Part shown: in pieces, positions 1 through 8,100 of the stretch | Numbering within the stretch: the stretch's first letter is position 1 | Layout of the letters: every line of letters begins with the position of its first letter | Translations under genes and position numbers: made by a program | Origin: DASZZZ01 sp036260375 | Lineage (GTDB): Bacteria; Actinomycetota; CADDZG01; WHSQ01 | Length of the DNA stretch: 21,702 bases | Direction: 5' to 3' | Assembly (NCBI GenBank): GCA_036260375.1 | Contig: DASZZZ010000092.1 | Location: 1-21,702 of the forward strand | The notes under the pieces: model-generated | The model's input: only the letters and a program-made list of their open reading frames with translations | Told to the model about the DNA's origin: nothing | Databases searched by the model: none

Positions 1-861
1 CTCGATGTACTGGGCGGGCGGCCGCACGTTCCACCACCTTCGACCGGTCCGGTGCGAATGCGCCCCCGCCCCCAGCCCGAGGTAGGGCCGCCCCTGCCAG
101 TACCCGAGGTTGTGCCGCGACCGATGGCCTGGCAGCGCCCAGTTCGAGATCTCGTAGTGCTCGTATCCAGCTTCGCGAAGCGCCCGGCACGCCAGCTCGT
201 ACATACGGGACTGCACGTCGGGATCGGGCGGCCGAACGATCCCTGCCGCGACCTTTCTCCCCAGTGGCGTCGACGGCTCCACGGTGAGCGCGTAACACGA
301 AAGATGCTCGGGGCGAAGCGCGACTGCCTCGGCCAGGGTGTCCTCCCACGACTCGAGCGACTCCCCCTCGGCCCCGTAGATCAAATCCAGGTTGATGTCG
401 TCGAATCCGGCCTCCCGCCCCGCGTGGAACGCCGCCCGTGCCGAGTCCGCGGGGTGCAGCCGCTCCAGGGCGCGAAGGACCGCCGGGTCGAATGACTGAA
501 CGCCGAAGGAAAGCCGGGTGACTCCTGCATCACGAAGGCCTCGCAGGTACGCCCGGTCCACGGTGTCCGGATTCGCCTCGCAGGTGATCTCGGCGCCCGG
601 AGCGATTCGAAAGTTCTGCCGAAGTGTGGTCAGGAGGCCGTCGAGCGTGCCGGCCTCGAGCGTCGTGGGGGTGCCCCCACCGAGAAACACCGAGACGAAC
701 AGCGCGTCGGCCCACTCGTTCTTCGTCATCTCGGCTTCGCCGGCCAGCGCGTCGACATATCGCGCGGACAGGTGATCCAGCCCGGCGTGGGCGTTGAAGT
801 CGCAGTAGCCGCAGCGCGTCAAGCAGAACGGGATGTGGACGTACAGCCCCGCTTCGTTCAT
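1..861 (-). CDS. hemW: Radical SAM heme chaperone HemW (3' end cut by window)
   Basis: The 287 visible codons begin at ATG 861-859; the C-terminus lies beyond base 1. The radical-SAM cluster motif CxxxCxxC is Cys13, Cys17 and Cys20, preceded by the HIPFC signature, and GGGTPT at residues 61-66 is the SAM-binding glycine motif. The HIPFCxxxCxYC form is typical of HemW, a heme-binding chaperone thought to deliver heme to respiratory proteins, rather than of the oxygen-independent coproporphyrinogen oxidase HemN with which it is often confused. The start codon overlaps the lepA stop as ATGA (858-861), so translation is probably coupled to lepA. Codon use is less GC-extreme than in genes beyond 2750. 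Family assignment is confident; the distinction from HemN rests on the N-terminal motif and on the lepA neighbour. Confidence 0.93.
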   Translation of the reverse strand, partial: MNEAGLYVHIPFCLTRCGYCDFNAHAGLDHLSARYVDALAGEAEMTKNEWADALFVSVFLGGGTPTTLEAGTLDGLLTTLRQNFRIAPGAEITCEANPDTVDRAYLRGLRDAGVTRLSFGVQSFDPAVLRALERLHPADSARAAFHAGREAGFDDINLDLIYGAEGESLESWEDTLAEAVALRPEHLSCYALTVEPSTPLGRKVAAGIVRPPDPDVQSRMYELACRALREAGYEHYEISNWALPGHRSRHNLGYWQGRPYLGLGAGAHSHRTGRRWWNVRPPAQYIE

Positions 862-2678
862 GCCTGCTTCCCCGCCGGCTCCCGGTCGACCCGAAGGGCC
901 GCGATGAACGCTTCCTGCGGGACATCGACCCGGCCAACTCGGCGCATGCGCCTCTTTCCTTCCCGTTGGCGTTCGAGCAGCTTTCGCTTCCGGGTGACGT
1001 CGCCGCCGTAGCACTTCGCCAGCACGTCCTTGCGCTTCGCTCGCACCGTCTCGCGCGCGACGATCCGGCTGCCGATCGCCGCCTGAATCGCCACGTCAAA
1101 GAGCTGCCGTGGGATGAGGTCCCGAAGACGCGCCGTGATCGCCTTCCCATAGGGGTAGGCCTTCTCGCGGTGCACGACCGCAGAAAACGCGTCGACCGGC
1201 TCACCCTGAAGGAGGACATCCACCCGAACCAGTTCGGTTTTCTCGTAGCCCGAGCGTTCGTAGTCGAGCGACGCGTACCCACGCGTTCGCGACTTCAGCA
1301 GATCGAAGTAGTCGAAGATGATTTCCGCGAGCGGAAGCAGGTAGCGCACCTCGACGCGCTCGGGCGAGAGGTATCGCATGTTCTTGAGTTCGCCGCGGCG
1401 CTGCTGGCACAGCTCCATGACCGGGCCGAGATACGTGGCCGGCGTCACGATCGTCGCCAGAACGAATGGTTCCTCGACCCAATCGTAGGTTCCGGGCGGC
1501 GGCATCTCGGAGGGGTTGTGCACGCGGATCTGTTCGTCCCCCCGGCGAACGATGAACTCGACGTTCGGCGCGGTGGCGATGAGCTCGAGATCGAACTCGC
1601 GCTCCAGTCGCTCCTTGACGATGTCCATGTGGAGAAGGCCGAGGAACCCGCACCGGAACCCGAATCCCAACGCCCGGGACGACTCCGGTTCGAACACAAG
1701 CGCCGCGTCCGAAAGCTTGAGCTTGTCCAGCGCGTCGCGAAGCAGCGGATAGTCCCCGCCGTCCACGGGATACAGGCCGCTCCACACCATCGGCTTGGGA
1801 TCCTGGTATCCGGGAAGGGGCGCCTCGGCGCGGTCGGACTCGAGCGTCATCGTGTCGCCCACCTTCGCCTGGCGGACTTCCTTCATTCGCGTCACCACGT
1901 AACCGACCTCACCGGCGGCGAGTCGCTGAACCGCAGTCGCGTCTGGCGCGAACACGCCGACCTCCTCCGCCTCCGACACCGCGCGGCTGGACATCAGCAG
2001 GATGCGAGCGCGCGGTCGAATCTCCCCGTCGACGACTCGGATGTACGCGGCCACCCCACGGTAGGGGTCGTAGCTCGAGTCGAATATCAGCGCACGGAGC
2101 GGGACGCCGGGGCGGGCGTTGCCGGTCGGCCCGGGGACCCTCGCCACCACGGCATCCAGGAGCTCGGCCACCCCCTCGCCCGTCTTCGCGGAGACGCGAA
2201 GGACCTCCTCCGGCTCGCACCCCGTGAGCTCGGCCAGCTCCCGGACGACCTCATCGACGTCTGCCTGCGGGAGGTCGATCTTGTTCACCACCGGGACGAT
2301 GACCAGCCCCGCTTCGGACGCCAGATGCAGGTTGGCGAGCGTCTGCGCTTCGATGCCCTGTGCCGCGTCCACCAGGAGGATGGCCCCCTCACACGCCGCC
2401 AAGCTTCTCGAAACCTCATACGTGAAGTCCACGTGTCCGGGCGTGTCGATCAGGTTCAACTCGTATTCGGTGCCATTCTTCGGATAGCGGAGCCGGACCG
2501 CCTGCGCCTTGATCGTGATGCCGCGCTCGCGCTCGAGGTCCATGCGGTCGAGGAACTGCTCGCGCATGTCGCGCTCCGGGACGGTGCCCGTGAGCTGGAG
2601 GAGACGGTCGGACAGCGTGCTCTTGCCGTGGTCGATGTGCGCGATCACGGCGATGGCGCGCTGGTGCGCGAGGTCCAC
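858..2678 (-). CDS. lepA: Elongation factor 4 (LepA) GTPase
   Basis: A 606-aa translational GTPase of normal LepA length. The G motifs are in order: AHIDHGKST at 13-21 (P-loop), RERGITI ending at 56, DTPGH at 78-82, NKID at 132-135 and a later SAKTG. LepA/EF4 acts on the ribosome and is linked to back-translocation or to late steps of 30S biogenesis. The start is GTG (2678-2676): an in-frame TAG lies 12 bases upstream, so no earlier start is possible, and the P-loop sits at the usual distance from the N-terminus. No clear Shine-Dalgarno sequence precedes the GTG. The gene is first in a lepA-hemW pair with an ATGA overlap and diverges from rpsT. Its base composition is lower in GC than that of holA, comEC or leuS in the same window. 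Confidence 0.97.
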   Translation of the reverse strand: MDLAHQRAIAVIAHIDHGKSTLSDRLLQLTGTVPERDMREQFLDRMDLERERGITIKAQAVRLRYPKNGTEYELNLIDTPGHVDFTYEVSRSLAACEGAILLVDAAQGIEAQTLANLHLASEAGLVIVPVVNKIDLPQADVDEVVRELAELTGCEPEEVLRVSAKTGEGVAELLDAVVARVPGPTGNARPGVPLRALIFDSSYDPYRGVAAYIRVVDGEIRPRARILLMSSRAVSEAEEVGVFAPDATAVQRLAAGEVGYVVTRMKEVRQAKVGDTMTLESDRAEAPLPGYQDPKPMVWSGLYPVDGGDYPLLRDALDKLKLSDAALVFEPESSRALGFGFRCGFLGLLHMDIVKERLEREFDLELIATAPNVEFIVRRGDEQIRVHNPSEMPPPGTYDWVEEPFVLATIVTPATYLGPVMELCQQRRGELKNMRYLSPERVEVRYLLPLAEIIFDYFDLLKSRTRGYASLDYERSGYEKTELVRVDVLLQGEPVDAFSAVVHREKAYPYGKAITARLRDLIPRQLFDVAIQAAIGSRIVARETVRAKRKDVLAKCYGGDVTRKRKLLERQREGKRRMRRVGRVDVPQEAFIAALRVDREPAGKQA

Positions 2679-2748
2679 GGGGGCAGACTAGCAAGCGATT
2701 CTGCTATCCTGACTCGGCCAACCCGAACAGGAGATCGGTTCCGCGCGC
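2679..2748. promoter_or_regulatory. Divergent lepA / rpsT intergenic promoter region
   Basis: These 70 bases separate the two divergent starts, so promoters for both genes should lie here. On the plus strand TATCCT at 2705-2710 resembles a -10 box for rpsT, but no convincing -35 lies 16-18 bases upstream. AGGAG at 2729-2733 could be the rpsT ribosome-binding site, though its 15-base distance to the ATG is long. No convincing promoter was found for lepA. The composition of the window changes near here. Confidence 0.35.
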
Positions 2749-3012
2749 ATGGCGAACATCAAGAGCCAGATAAAGAGAAACCGTCAGAACGAGGCGCGCC
2801 GGCTGCGCAACAAGGCGGCGCGTTCGCGCCTCAAGACGCTCACGCGCCGCTTCGAGACGTCGCTGTCGTCGGGCGACGGGGACGCCGCGGCCGATGCGTA
2901 CCGCGACGTGACGCAGGCGCTCGACAAGGCCGCCGCCAAGGGCGTAGTGCACAGGAACAAGGCGTCGAACCAGAAGTCGCGCCTCGCCAAGCGGCTCCGC
3001 TCCGCCGGCTAG
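2749..3012 (+). CDS. rpsT: 30S ribosomal protein S20
   Basis: An 87-aa, very basic protein of standard S20 length with the family's N-terminal MANIKSQIKRNRQNE signature, Lys/Arg-rich helices and the C-terminal HRNKASNQKSRL stretch. S20 is a primary 16S rRNA-binding protein of the small subunit. It starts at ATG 2749, diverges from lepA and converges on holA, the usual S20 context in actinobacteria and many other phyla. The first codons (ATA AAG AGA AAC CGT) are AT-richer than the rest of the gene, which then shifts to the GC-rich style of the right-hand genes. Confidence 0.97.
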   Translation: MANIKSQIKRNRQNEARRLRNKAARSRLKTLTRRFETSLSSGDGDAAADAYRDVTQALDKAAAKGVVHRNKASNQKSRLAKRLRSAG

Positions 3013-3051
3013 CGTCCGGCGCGCCATTCGCTCCTCGCACGCCGTGGGGCC

Positions 3052-4002
3052 TCAGCGCGTGCCGGGGCTGCGCCCGCCGAGGTGCCCGGTGACGATCTCG
3101 ACGACGGCGCGCTCCAGCGCCGCCTCGGGCGGCAGGTCGCCGCCCTTCATCTCGACGTCGGTGTCGGCCAGCAGCGCCATCGCCGCGACCAGCTCGTCCT
3201 CGGCGTAGGTGCGCGACTGGCGCGCGAGCCGCTCGGCCCGCCACGCCGGCAGGCCCAGGGCGTCGCCCACCGCCCGGGGGCCGCGGTCCGCGTCGCGGCG
3301 CACGCGCAGCAGGCGCCGGACGTGGGCGACGAGCGCCCCGAACAGGGCCAGCGGCTCGTCGCCCTGGTCGAGCAGGCGGCGCAGCGCCGTCATCGCGTCG
3401 CTCAGCCGCCGGTCGCCGACGCCGTCGGTGAACGCGAACACGCGCTCGTCGGCGACGCGCGGGAACGCGCGGCGCACCTCGGCGGCCGAGACGCGCGCGT
3501 CCCGTCCCGACGCGGTGGCCAGCTGGCGCAGCGCCCCGTCGAGGTCGCGCAGCTCGGTCCCGACCGCGTCGACCAGCGCCCACGCGCCGCGGTCGTCGAT
3601 CGTGAGGCGGTGCTCCCGCGCGCGCGTCCGGACCCATCCCGCGAGCGCCCGGCCGCGCGGCGCCTCGAGCGCGATCACGGCCCCTGCCGCCTTGACCGCG
3701 GCGTGGAGTTTCGTGCGCCCGCGTCCGACGAGGACGAGCACGGCCGCGTCCGACGGCGCCTCGAGGTAGCGGGACAGGGCGTCGACGGCGTCCTTGGAGA
3801 GGTCGTCGGCATTCCGCACGACCACGAGGCGGCGCCCGCCGAGCAGCGACGGCGTCTCGAGCGCGGTGAGCAATTCCGCGGGGGCCGTCGTGGCGTCGAA
3901 CGACGCCTCGGCCAACGGGTCGGCGCCCGCCTCGGCCCGGATGCGCTCGAGCGCCTCGTCGACGAGGAGCTCGGCGCCGGTGACGAGGTACGCGGGCGTC
4001 AC
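3052..4002 (-). CDS. holA: DNA polymerase III subunit delta
   Basis: The protein is 316 aa, slightly shorter than E. coli HolA (343 aa). It has the delta-type N-terminus (PAYLVTGAELLVDEALERI), the degenerate AAA+ core including LGGRRLVVVRNADDL, and the C-terminal clamp-loader collar region. Delta opens the sliding clamp as part of the clamp loader at the replication fork. I place the start at GTG 4002-4000, not at an upstream in-frame codon, because the protein begins properly there and the GTG overlaps the stop of the 63-aa gene as GTGA (3999-4002). It is the last gene of the comEA-comEC-holA operon and converges on rpsT; the 39-base gap contains no clear terminator. Confidence 0.92.
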   Translation of the reverse strand: MTPAYLVTGAELLVDEALERIRAEAGADPLAEASFDATTAPAELLTALETPSLLGGRRLVVVRNADDLSKDAVDALSRYLEAPSDAAVLVLVGRGRTKLHAAVKAAGAVIALEAPRGRALAGWVRTRAREHRLTIDDRGAWALVDAVGTELRDLDGALRQLATASGRDARVSAAEVRRAFPRVADERVFAFTDGVGDRRLSDAMTALRRLLDQGDEPLALFGALVAHVRRLLRVRRDADRGPRAVGDALGLPAWRAERLARQSRTYAEDELVAAMALLADTDVEMKGGDLPPEAALERAVVEIVTGHLGGRSPGTR

Positions 4003-4190
4003 TCGGCCGCCAGCCCCATGCGGTAGAGGACCTCGTCGCCGGACGTCAGCGACACGGCGGTCGCGCCCTCCGCGACGAGGTCGGCCCAGCGCTCGCCCAT
4101 CCACTCCTCCGCCTCGGCGCGCGTGTCGAACGGCTCGGTCGTGCGAACGACCGCGCCCGACTCGTCGTGCAGCATCCACGCGAACGCCAC
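3999..4190 (-). CDS. Conserved-looking 63-aa acidic protein upstream of holA
   Basis: I do not recognise the family. The short acidic protein reads as real: balanced composition, a DTRAEAEEWMGERWADLV helix in the middle, a predicted strand VSLTSGDEVLYRMGL near the end, and a stop that overlaps the holA start as GTGA, implying translational coupling. The start is GTG 4190-4188; ATG at 4175-4173 (Met6) is an alternative. No signal peptide, membrane segment or cysteine is present. Its place between comEC and holA suggests co-transcription, but gives no function. Confidence 0.7.
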   Translation of the reverse strand: MAFAWMLHDESGAVVRTTEPFDTRAEAEEWMGERWADLVAEGATAVSLTSGDEVLYRMGLAAE

Positions 4191-4207
4191 CGGGCGACCC
4201 TACGCGC

Positions 4208-4672
4208 TCACGCGACGCTCGCCAGCTCGACGAGCGCCACGCCGGCGGCGGTCAGCCCCCCGCCGACGACGAGCGCCCACACGAGCAGCGACGCAGACGT
4301 GACCGGGGCGAGCGCGGGATGCGACGCCGCGGCCCGCGCCGCGAGGCTCCGGCGCCCGCCTCTGCGCCGCGCGAGCTCCAGCTCGCGCGCCCGGCGGACG
4401 TGCTCGGGCGACGCGCCGTGGAGCACGGCGTCGCCGCGCAGGGCCCGCCGCAAGCCGCCGGAGTGCCACCCCTCGGGCGGCTCGGTGGCGCCGAGGAGCC
4501 CCGCGAACAGCGCGACGAGGCCGACGACGAGGACTCCGGCGGCCGCTCCGGCGCCGGGATGGGCGCGCGCGACCACGGCGACCAGCGCGCCGCCCGCGGC
4601 GCCGGCTGCGGCGCCCGCGGCGACGGACGCGCCGAGGACCTTCGGATGGAACAGGGGCAGGGGGCGCGCCAC
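4208..4672 (-). CDS. Small integral membrane protein, function unknown
   Basis: A 154-aa protein with three likely membrane segments (about residues 12-35, 41-61 and 124-150), rich in Ala, Gly and Val. They flank a central Arg-rich soluble loop (about 72-118: EGWHSGGLRRALRG, then RARELELARRRGGRR). The start is GTG 4672-4670, nine bases after the comEC stop; no obvious ribosome-binding site is seen, so a coupled or different start is possible. The gene lies inside the comEA-comEC-holA operon. No family is recognised. The Ala-rich composition could come from a chance GC-rich frame, but the hydrophobic pattern and tight operon spacing favour a real gene. Confidence 0.62.
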   Translation of the reverse strand: MARPLPLFHPKVLGASVAAGAAAGAAGGALVAVVARAHPGAGAAAGVLVVGLVALFAGLLGATEPPEGWHSGGLRRALRGDAVLHGASPEHVRRARELELARRRGGRRSLAARAAASHPALAPVTSASLLVWALVVGGGLTAAGVALVELASVA

Positions 4673-4681
4673 CGCGCGAGG

Positions 4682-6136
4682 CTACCCAACGGCGCGCGCG
4701 ACGCGCCGTCGCGCCGGCGACGGACGGGCGTCGCGGCGGGCGGCGGTCGCGACCGCCGCGCACACGGCCGCGGCGAGCGCGCCGCGGCCCGCCCACGGAG
4801 GCACCTCGAGCGCGGCCCACCGGGGCGCGCCCAGCACGTCGGCGACGCCGAGGATCCAGCGCGCGAGCGGCTCGGCCGCGCGCGCGACGAACGCCCCCGC
4901 GCCCGGGGCGAGCGCGCCCGCGACCGCGGCCGCGAGGCCCGCGACGGTCGCTGGCGCGACCGCCGGGAGCGCCGCGAGGTTGGCGACCGGGCTCGTCAGC
5001 GACACCTCGCCGAACACGGCCGCGACGAGCGGGCCCGCGGCCGCCTGCGCCGCGACCGGCACCGCGACCGCGGCCGCGGCCCAGCGCGGCAGCCGTCGTC
5101 GCAGCCTGCGCTCCAGCGGCGGCGCCCACAGGACGATGCCGGCGGTCGCGGCGGCCGACAGGTGGAGCCCGGCGGACGACGCGAGACCGGGTCGCAGCGC
5201 GATCGCCACGACGAGCGCGACGCCGAGCAGGCGCAGCGGCTCGGCACGGTGGCCGCCGGCCGCCGCGGCGAGGGCGAGCGCCGCCATCGTCGCGGCGCGC
5301 ACGACCGACGGCTCCGGCCCGACGACGAGCACGAACAGCGCGAGGGACGCCGCCGCCAGCCCCAGCCTCGTGCGCCGGCCCAGACGGCGCCCGAGCGCGG
5401 CGGCGACGCACAGGACGATCGCGACGTTGCCGCCCGACACCGCGAGCAGGTGCGTGAGCCCGGCGCGGCGGAAGCGCTCGATCGTGACGGGATCGAAGCC
5501 GCCCGTGTCGCCGACCGCGACGCCGCGCAGCAACGCCGCGGGGCGCGCGGGCAGCGCCGCCGTCGCGCGCCCGAGCCCGGCGCGCAGCGCCGCCGCGACC
5601 GCGAGGACGGGCGCGCGCACCGGCCCCGTGCGCAGCGACGCGTCGACGAGGTGCGCGAGCGCGCCGGCGCGCCGGCGGGCGTCGTCGAAGGCGTCGTCGC
5701 CCAGCGGCACGAGCAGGCCCTCGCCGGCGACCGCGGCGCCGGCTGGCCCCGGCGCCTCGTCGACCGCGACGAGGCCGGTCGCGGCCGCGGACCGGCCGCC
5801 GCACGCCGCCGTCCGCACGAGCACGAGCGCCCCGAGGCCGCCGAGGTCCTCGTGAACGACGCCGTGGACGCGGCAGCGCGGCGCGTTCTGGGCGACCGTT
5901 GCCAGCGCCGCGTCGGGCGTCGCGCGTGCGTGCGCCGCGAGCGCGCCGGCCGCGACGGCCAGCGCCGCGATGCCCCCCAGCGCCGCCGCGGGACGCCGGC
6001 GGGCCCCCGTCGCGACGAGCCCGATCGCCGCCAGCGCGGCCGCGACGGACGTCGACGCCGCGCCGGCACCGGCCGACGCGCCGGCCGCGAGGGCGGCGGC
6101 GACGAGCCACGTCCGCCCCAGGAGCGAGCGCGTCAC
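4682..6136 (-). CDS. comEC: ComEC/Rec2-type competence membrane protein lacking the metallo-beta-lactamase domain
   Basis: A 484-aa polytopic membrane protein. The N-terminal hydrophobic segments and OB-like region are followed by the Competence domain, with its hallmark around residues 205-240 (GDTGGFDPVTIERFRRAGL, then HLLAVSGGN ending at 237). Further helices and the AVFGEVSLTSPVANLAALP motif follow. ComEC forms the channel that takes single-stranded DNA across the membrane during transformation. Family members such as B. subtilis ComEC are about 770 aa and carry a C-terminal metallo-beta-lactamase-like domain; this one stops just after the last helices and has no HxHxDH motif. The start is GTG 6136-6134, overlapping the comEA stop as GTGA, which supports coupling and this start over longer in-frame extensions. 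Confidence 0.9.
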   Translation of the reverse strand: MTRSLLGRTWLVAAALAAGASAGAGAASTSVAAALAAIGLVATGARRRPAAALGGIAALAVAAGALAAHARATPDAALATVAQNAPRCRVHGVVHEDLGGLGALVLVRTAACGGRSAAATGLVAVDEAPGPAGAAVAGEGLLVPLGDDAFDDARRRAGALAHLVDASLRTGPVRAPVLAVAAALRAGLGRATAALPARPAALLRGVAVGDTGGFDPVTIERFRRAGLTHLLAVSGGNVAIVLCVAAALGRRLGRRTRLGLAAASLALFVLVVGPEPSVVRAATMAALALAAAAGGHRAEPLRLLGVALVVAIALRPGLASSAGLHLSAAATAGIVLWAPPLERRLRRRLPRWAAAAVAVPVAAQAAAGPLVAAVFGEVSLTSPVANLAALPAVAPATVAGLAAAVAGALAPGAGAFVARAAEPLARWILGVADVLGAPRWAALEVPPWAGRGALAAAVCAAVATAARRDARPSPARRRVARAVG

Positions 6137-6801
6137 AGCGTCACGTAGGGGCGCATGGACTCGAGCGTCGCGGGGCCCACGCCGGTCACGTCGAGCAGGT
6201 CGGCGAGCGACGCAAACGGCCCGTGCGCGTCGCGATGCGACACGATCGCCGCCGCCTTCACGGGGCCGATGCCGGGAATGGTCTCGAGCGCCGCCTGGTC
6301 GGCCGCGTTGACGTCGACGGCCGGCGCGGACGGCGACGCCGACGGTACCGGCGCCGCGGCCGTCGTCGCCGGCGCGCCGGTCGGAGGCGTCTCCGAGCGG
6401 CGCGGCACGTAGACCTTCGCCCCGTCCGACACCTCGTCCGCGAGGTTCAGCGCGTCGACGTCGGCGCCGCGTCCGGCTCCCCCCGCGGCGTCGAGCGCGT
6501 CGGCGACGCGGGCCCCGGGCTCGAGCTCGTAGAGACCCGGGCGGCGGACCGCGCCGGCGACGTGGACGAGCAGCGGCGCGCGCGCCGACTCCGCGCGCCG
6601 GGCGGCGGCGACCGGCGCGGTCGCCGGAGGGGCGATCCGGGCGGGCGGGTTGCGCGCCCACAGCAGCGCGCCGAGCGCGACGACGGCGGCGAGCGCGGCG
6701 AGCAGCGCCGCCCGCTCGCGCCGGCGCCCGGCGAGCGCGGCGACGCCGGCGCGCCACGCCGGCGGGACGTGGATCTCGTTCACCCGGCCACGGTCGCGCA
6801 C
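6133..6801 (-). CDS. comEA: ComEA-type DNA-binding competence protein (SLBB + helix-hairpin-helix)
   Basis: A 222-aa membrane-anchored protein. A single membrane helix (about 31-49) is followed by an SLBB domain (about 76-134, VHVAGAVRRPGLYELEPG), a Pro/Ala/Ser/Thr linker, and a C-terminal pair of helix-hairpin-helix motifs: IPGIGPVKAAAI from residue 175 and VTGVGPATLESM from 205. ComEA binds incoming double-stranded DNA outside the membrane and passes it to ComEC, encoded next. The start given is GTG 6801-6799, with GGGAG close upstream; GTG 6783-6781 (residue 7) is a real alternative. The gene diverges from the acetyltransferase at 6868 across 66 bases that must hold the competence-operon promoter, although no clear boxes are visible there. 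Confidence 0.93.
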   Translation of the reverse strand: MRDRGRVNEIHVPPAWRAGVAALAGRRRERAALLAALAAVVALGALLWARNPPARIAPPATAPVAAARRAESARAPLLVHVAGAVRRPGLYELEPGARVADALDAAGGAGRGADVDALNLADEVSDGAKVYVPRRSETPPTGAPATTAAAPVPSASPSAPAVDVNAADQAALETIPGIGPVKAAAIVSHRDAHGPFASLADLLDVTGVGPATLESMRPYVTL

Positions 6802-6867
6802 CGCTCCCGCCGCGCGCCGTGGTGCGCGTCACGGACGGGGGGCCGCGGAGCGCGACACTCGGCCCCC

Positions 6868-8100
6868 ATGGACGAGCGCGTTCTGCGGGTGGGCCGGTGC
6901 CCACCGGACGAGATCGAGCCCTTCGTCGCCGCGTTCCTGGCGTCGTTCGGCAACTCCCCCACGCCCGAGACCGACGCGCGCCTGCGGCGCGTCCTCGAGG
7001 CCGACCGCCTCCACGCCGCGTTCGACGGCGACGACGTCGTCGGGACCGCGGCCGCGTTCTCGTTCGAGCTGTCGGTCCCGGGCGGCGCCGTGCCGGCCGC
7101 GGGCGTGTCGCTCGTCGGCGTCCTTCCGAGCCATCGCCGGCGGGGACTGCTGACGCGCATGATGCGGGCGCAGCTCGACGACGCCCGCGCGCGCGGCGAC
7201 GCGGTGGCGATCCTGTTCGCGTCGGAGGGACCGATCTACCAGCGCTACGGGTACGGCGTCGCGAGCTTCCACACCGCGCTCGACCTGGACCGCCACGGCA
7301 TGACCGTGCGCGGCGAGCCCGACCCGCCGGGCGGGTGGCGCGTCGTGCACTCGCCGATGTCCGTCGTCGACGCGCTGTCGGCGGTGTACGACGACGTGCG
7401 CGGCGCGACCGCCGGGATGTTCGGCCGCTCGCGCGCGTGGTGGGAGCACCACAGGCTGTTCGACGAGCACGCCGAGGACCGCTACGGACGCATGCTCGCC
7501 GCGGTCTACGCGCCCGGCCCCCGGCCGCTGGCGTACGGCCTGTACCGCTTCCACCACGACTGGAGCGACGCGGCGCCGCGCGGGCGCGTCGAGGTCGTCG
7601 AGGCGCTGGCGTCGACGCCGGCGGCGACGCGAGCGCTGTGGCGCTTCCTGCTCGGGATCGACCTCAGCGTGCGGGTGCAGGCGTTCCTGCAGCCGGTCGA
7701 CCACCCGCTGCTGCTGCTGCTCAACGACCCTCGACGGGCGCGTCTGCGCGTCGTCGACAACCTGTGGCTGCGCGTGCTCGACGTGCGCGCCGCGCTCGCG
7801 GCGCGCGGCTACGCCCGCCGCGGCGCGCTGACGTTCGAGCTGCACGACGAGCTGTGCCCCTCGAACGCGGGGACGTGGCGCCTCGACGCGGCGCCCGACG
7901 GCGGGCGCGTCGAGCCGGCGTCCGGCGCCGCGGAGCTGCGCCTGGCGGTGCAGGAGCTCGGCGCGGTCTACCTCGGCGGGACGTCGTTCGCGCAGCACGT
8001 GCGCGCGGGCCTCGTCGACGAGCTCGTGCCCGGGGCCGCGGCGCGCGCCGACGACCTCTTCCGCACGGAGCGCGCACCGTGGTGCCCGGAGATCTTCTAG
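6868..8100 (+). CDS. Eis-like GNAT family N-acetyltransferase
   Basis: A 410-aa protein, matching the roughly 400-aa Eis family: an N-terminal GNAT domain, a second degenerate GNAT domain and a C-terminal sterol-carrier-like domain. The acetyl-CoA loop is VGVLPSHRRRGLL at 83-95, followed by ASEGPIYQRYGYG with tyrosines 124, 127 and 129. The chain ends in PWCPEIF, a terminal Phe carboxylate as in mycobacterial Eis, where the C-terminus acts as catalytic base. Eis enzymes acetylate amines on aminoglycosides, peptides and proteins; the substrate here cannot be read from sequence. It starts at ATG 6868, diverges from comEA, and its stop directly abuts that of convergent leuS. Confidence 0.85.
   Translation: MDERVLRVGRCPPDEIEPFVAAFLASFGNSPTPETDARLRRVLEADRLHAAFDGDDVVGTAAAFSFELSVPGGAVPAAGVSLVGVLPSHRRRGLLTRMMRAQLDDARARGDAVAILFASEGPIYQRYGYGVASFHTALDLDRHGMTVRGEPDPPGGWRVVHSPMSVVDALSAVYDDVRGATAGMFGRSRAWWEHHRLFDEHAEDRYGRMLAAVYAPGPRPLAYGLYRFHHDWSDAAPRGRVEVVEALASTPAATRALWRFLLGIDLSVRVQAFLQPVDHPLLLLLNDPRRARLRVVDNLWLRVLDVRAALAARGYARRGALTFELHDELCPSNAGTWRLDAAPDGGRVEPASGAAELRLAVQELGAVYLGGTSFAQHVRAGLVDELVPGAAARADDLFRTERAPWCPEIF

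Noticed and set aside
3013..3051. Possible terminator between rpsT and holA
   Set aside because: Only the short palindrome GGCGCGCC is present; no convincing stem-loop or U-tract.
966..3092. A 708-aa plus-strand open frame opposite lepA
   Set aside because: It is antisense to lepA, whose GTPase motifs are intact, and also runs across rpsT; very GC-rich sequence gives long spurious frames.
3794..6148. Long plus-strand Arg-rich open frames opposite the comEC operon
   Set aside because: Their composition is dominated by Arg, Ala and Gly without domains, and the minus strand carries recognisable ComEC and HolA motifs.
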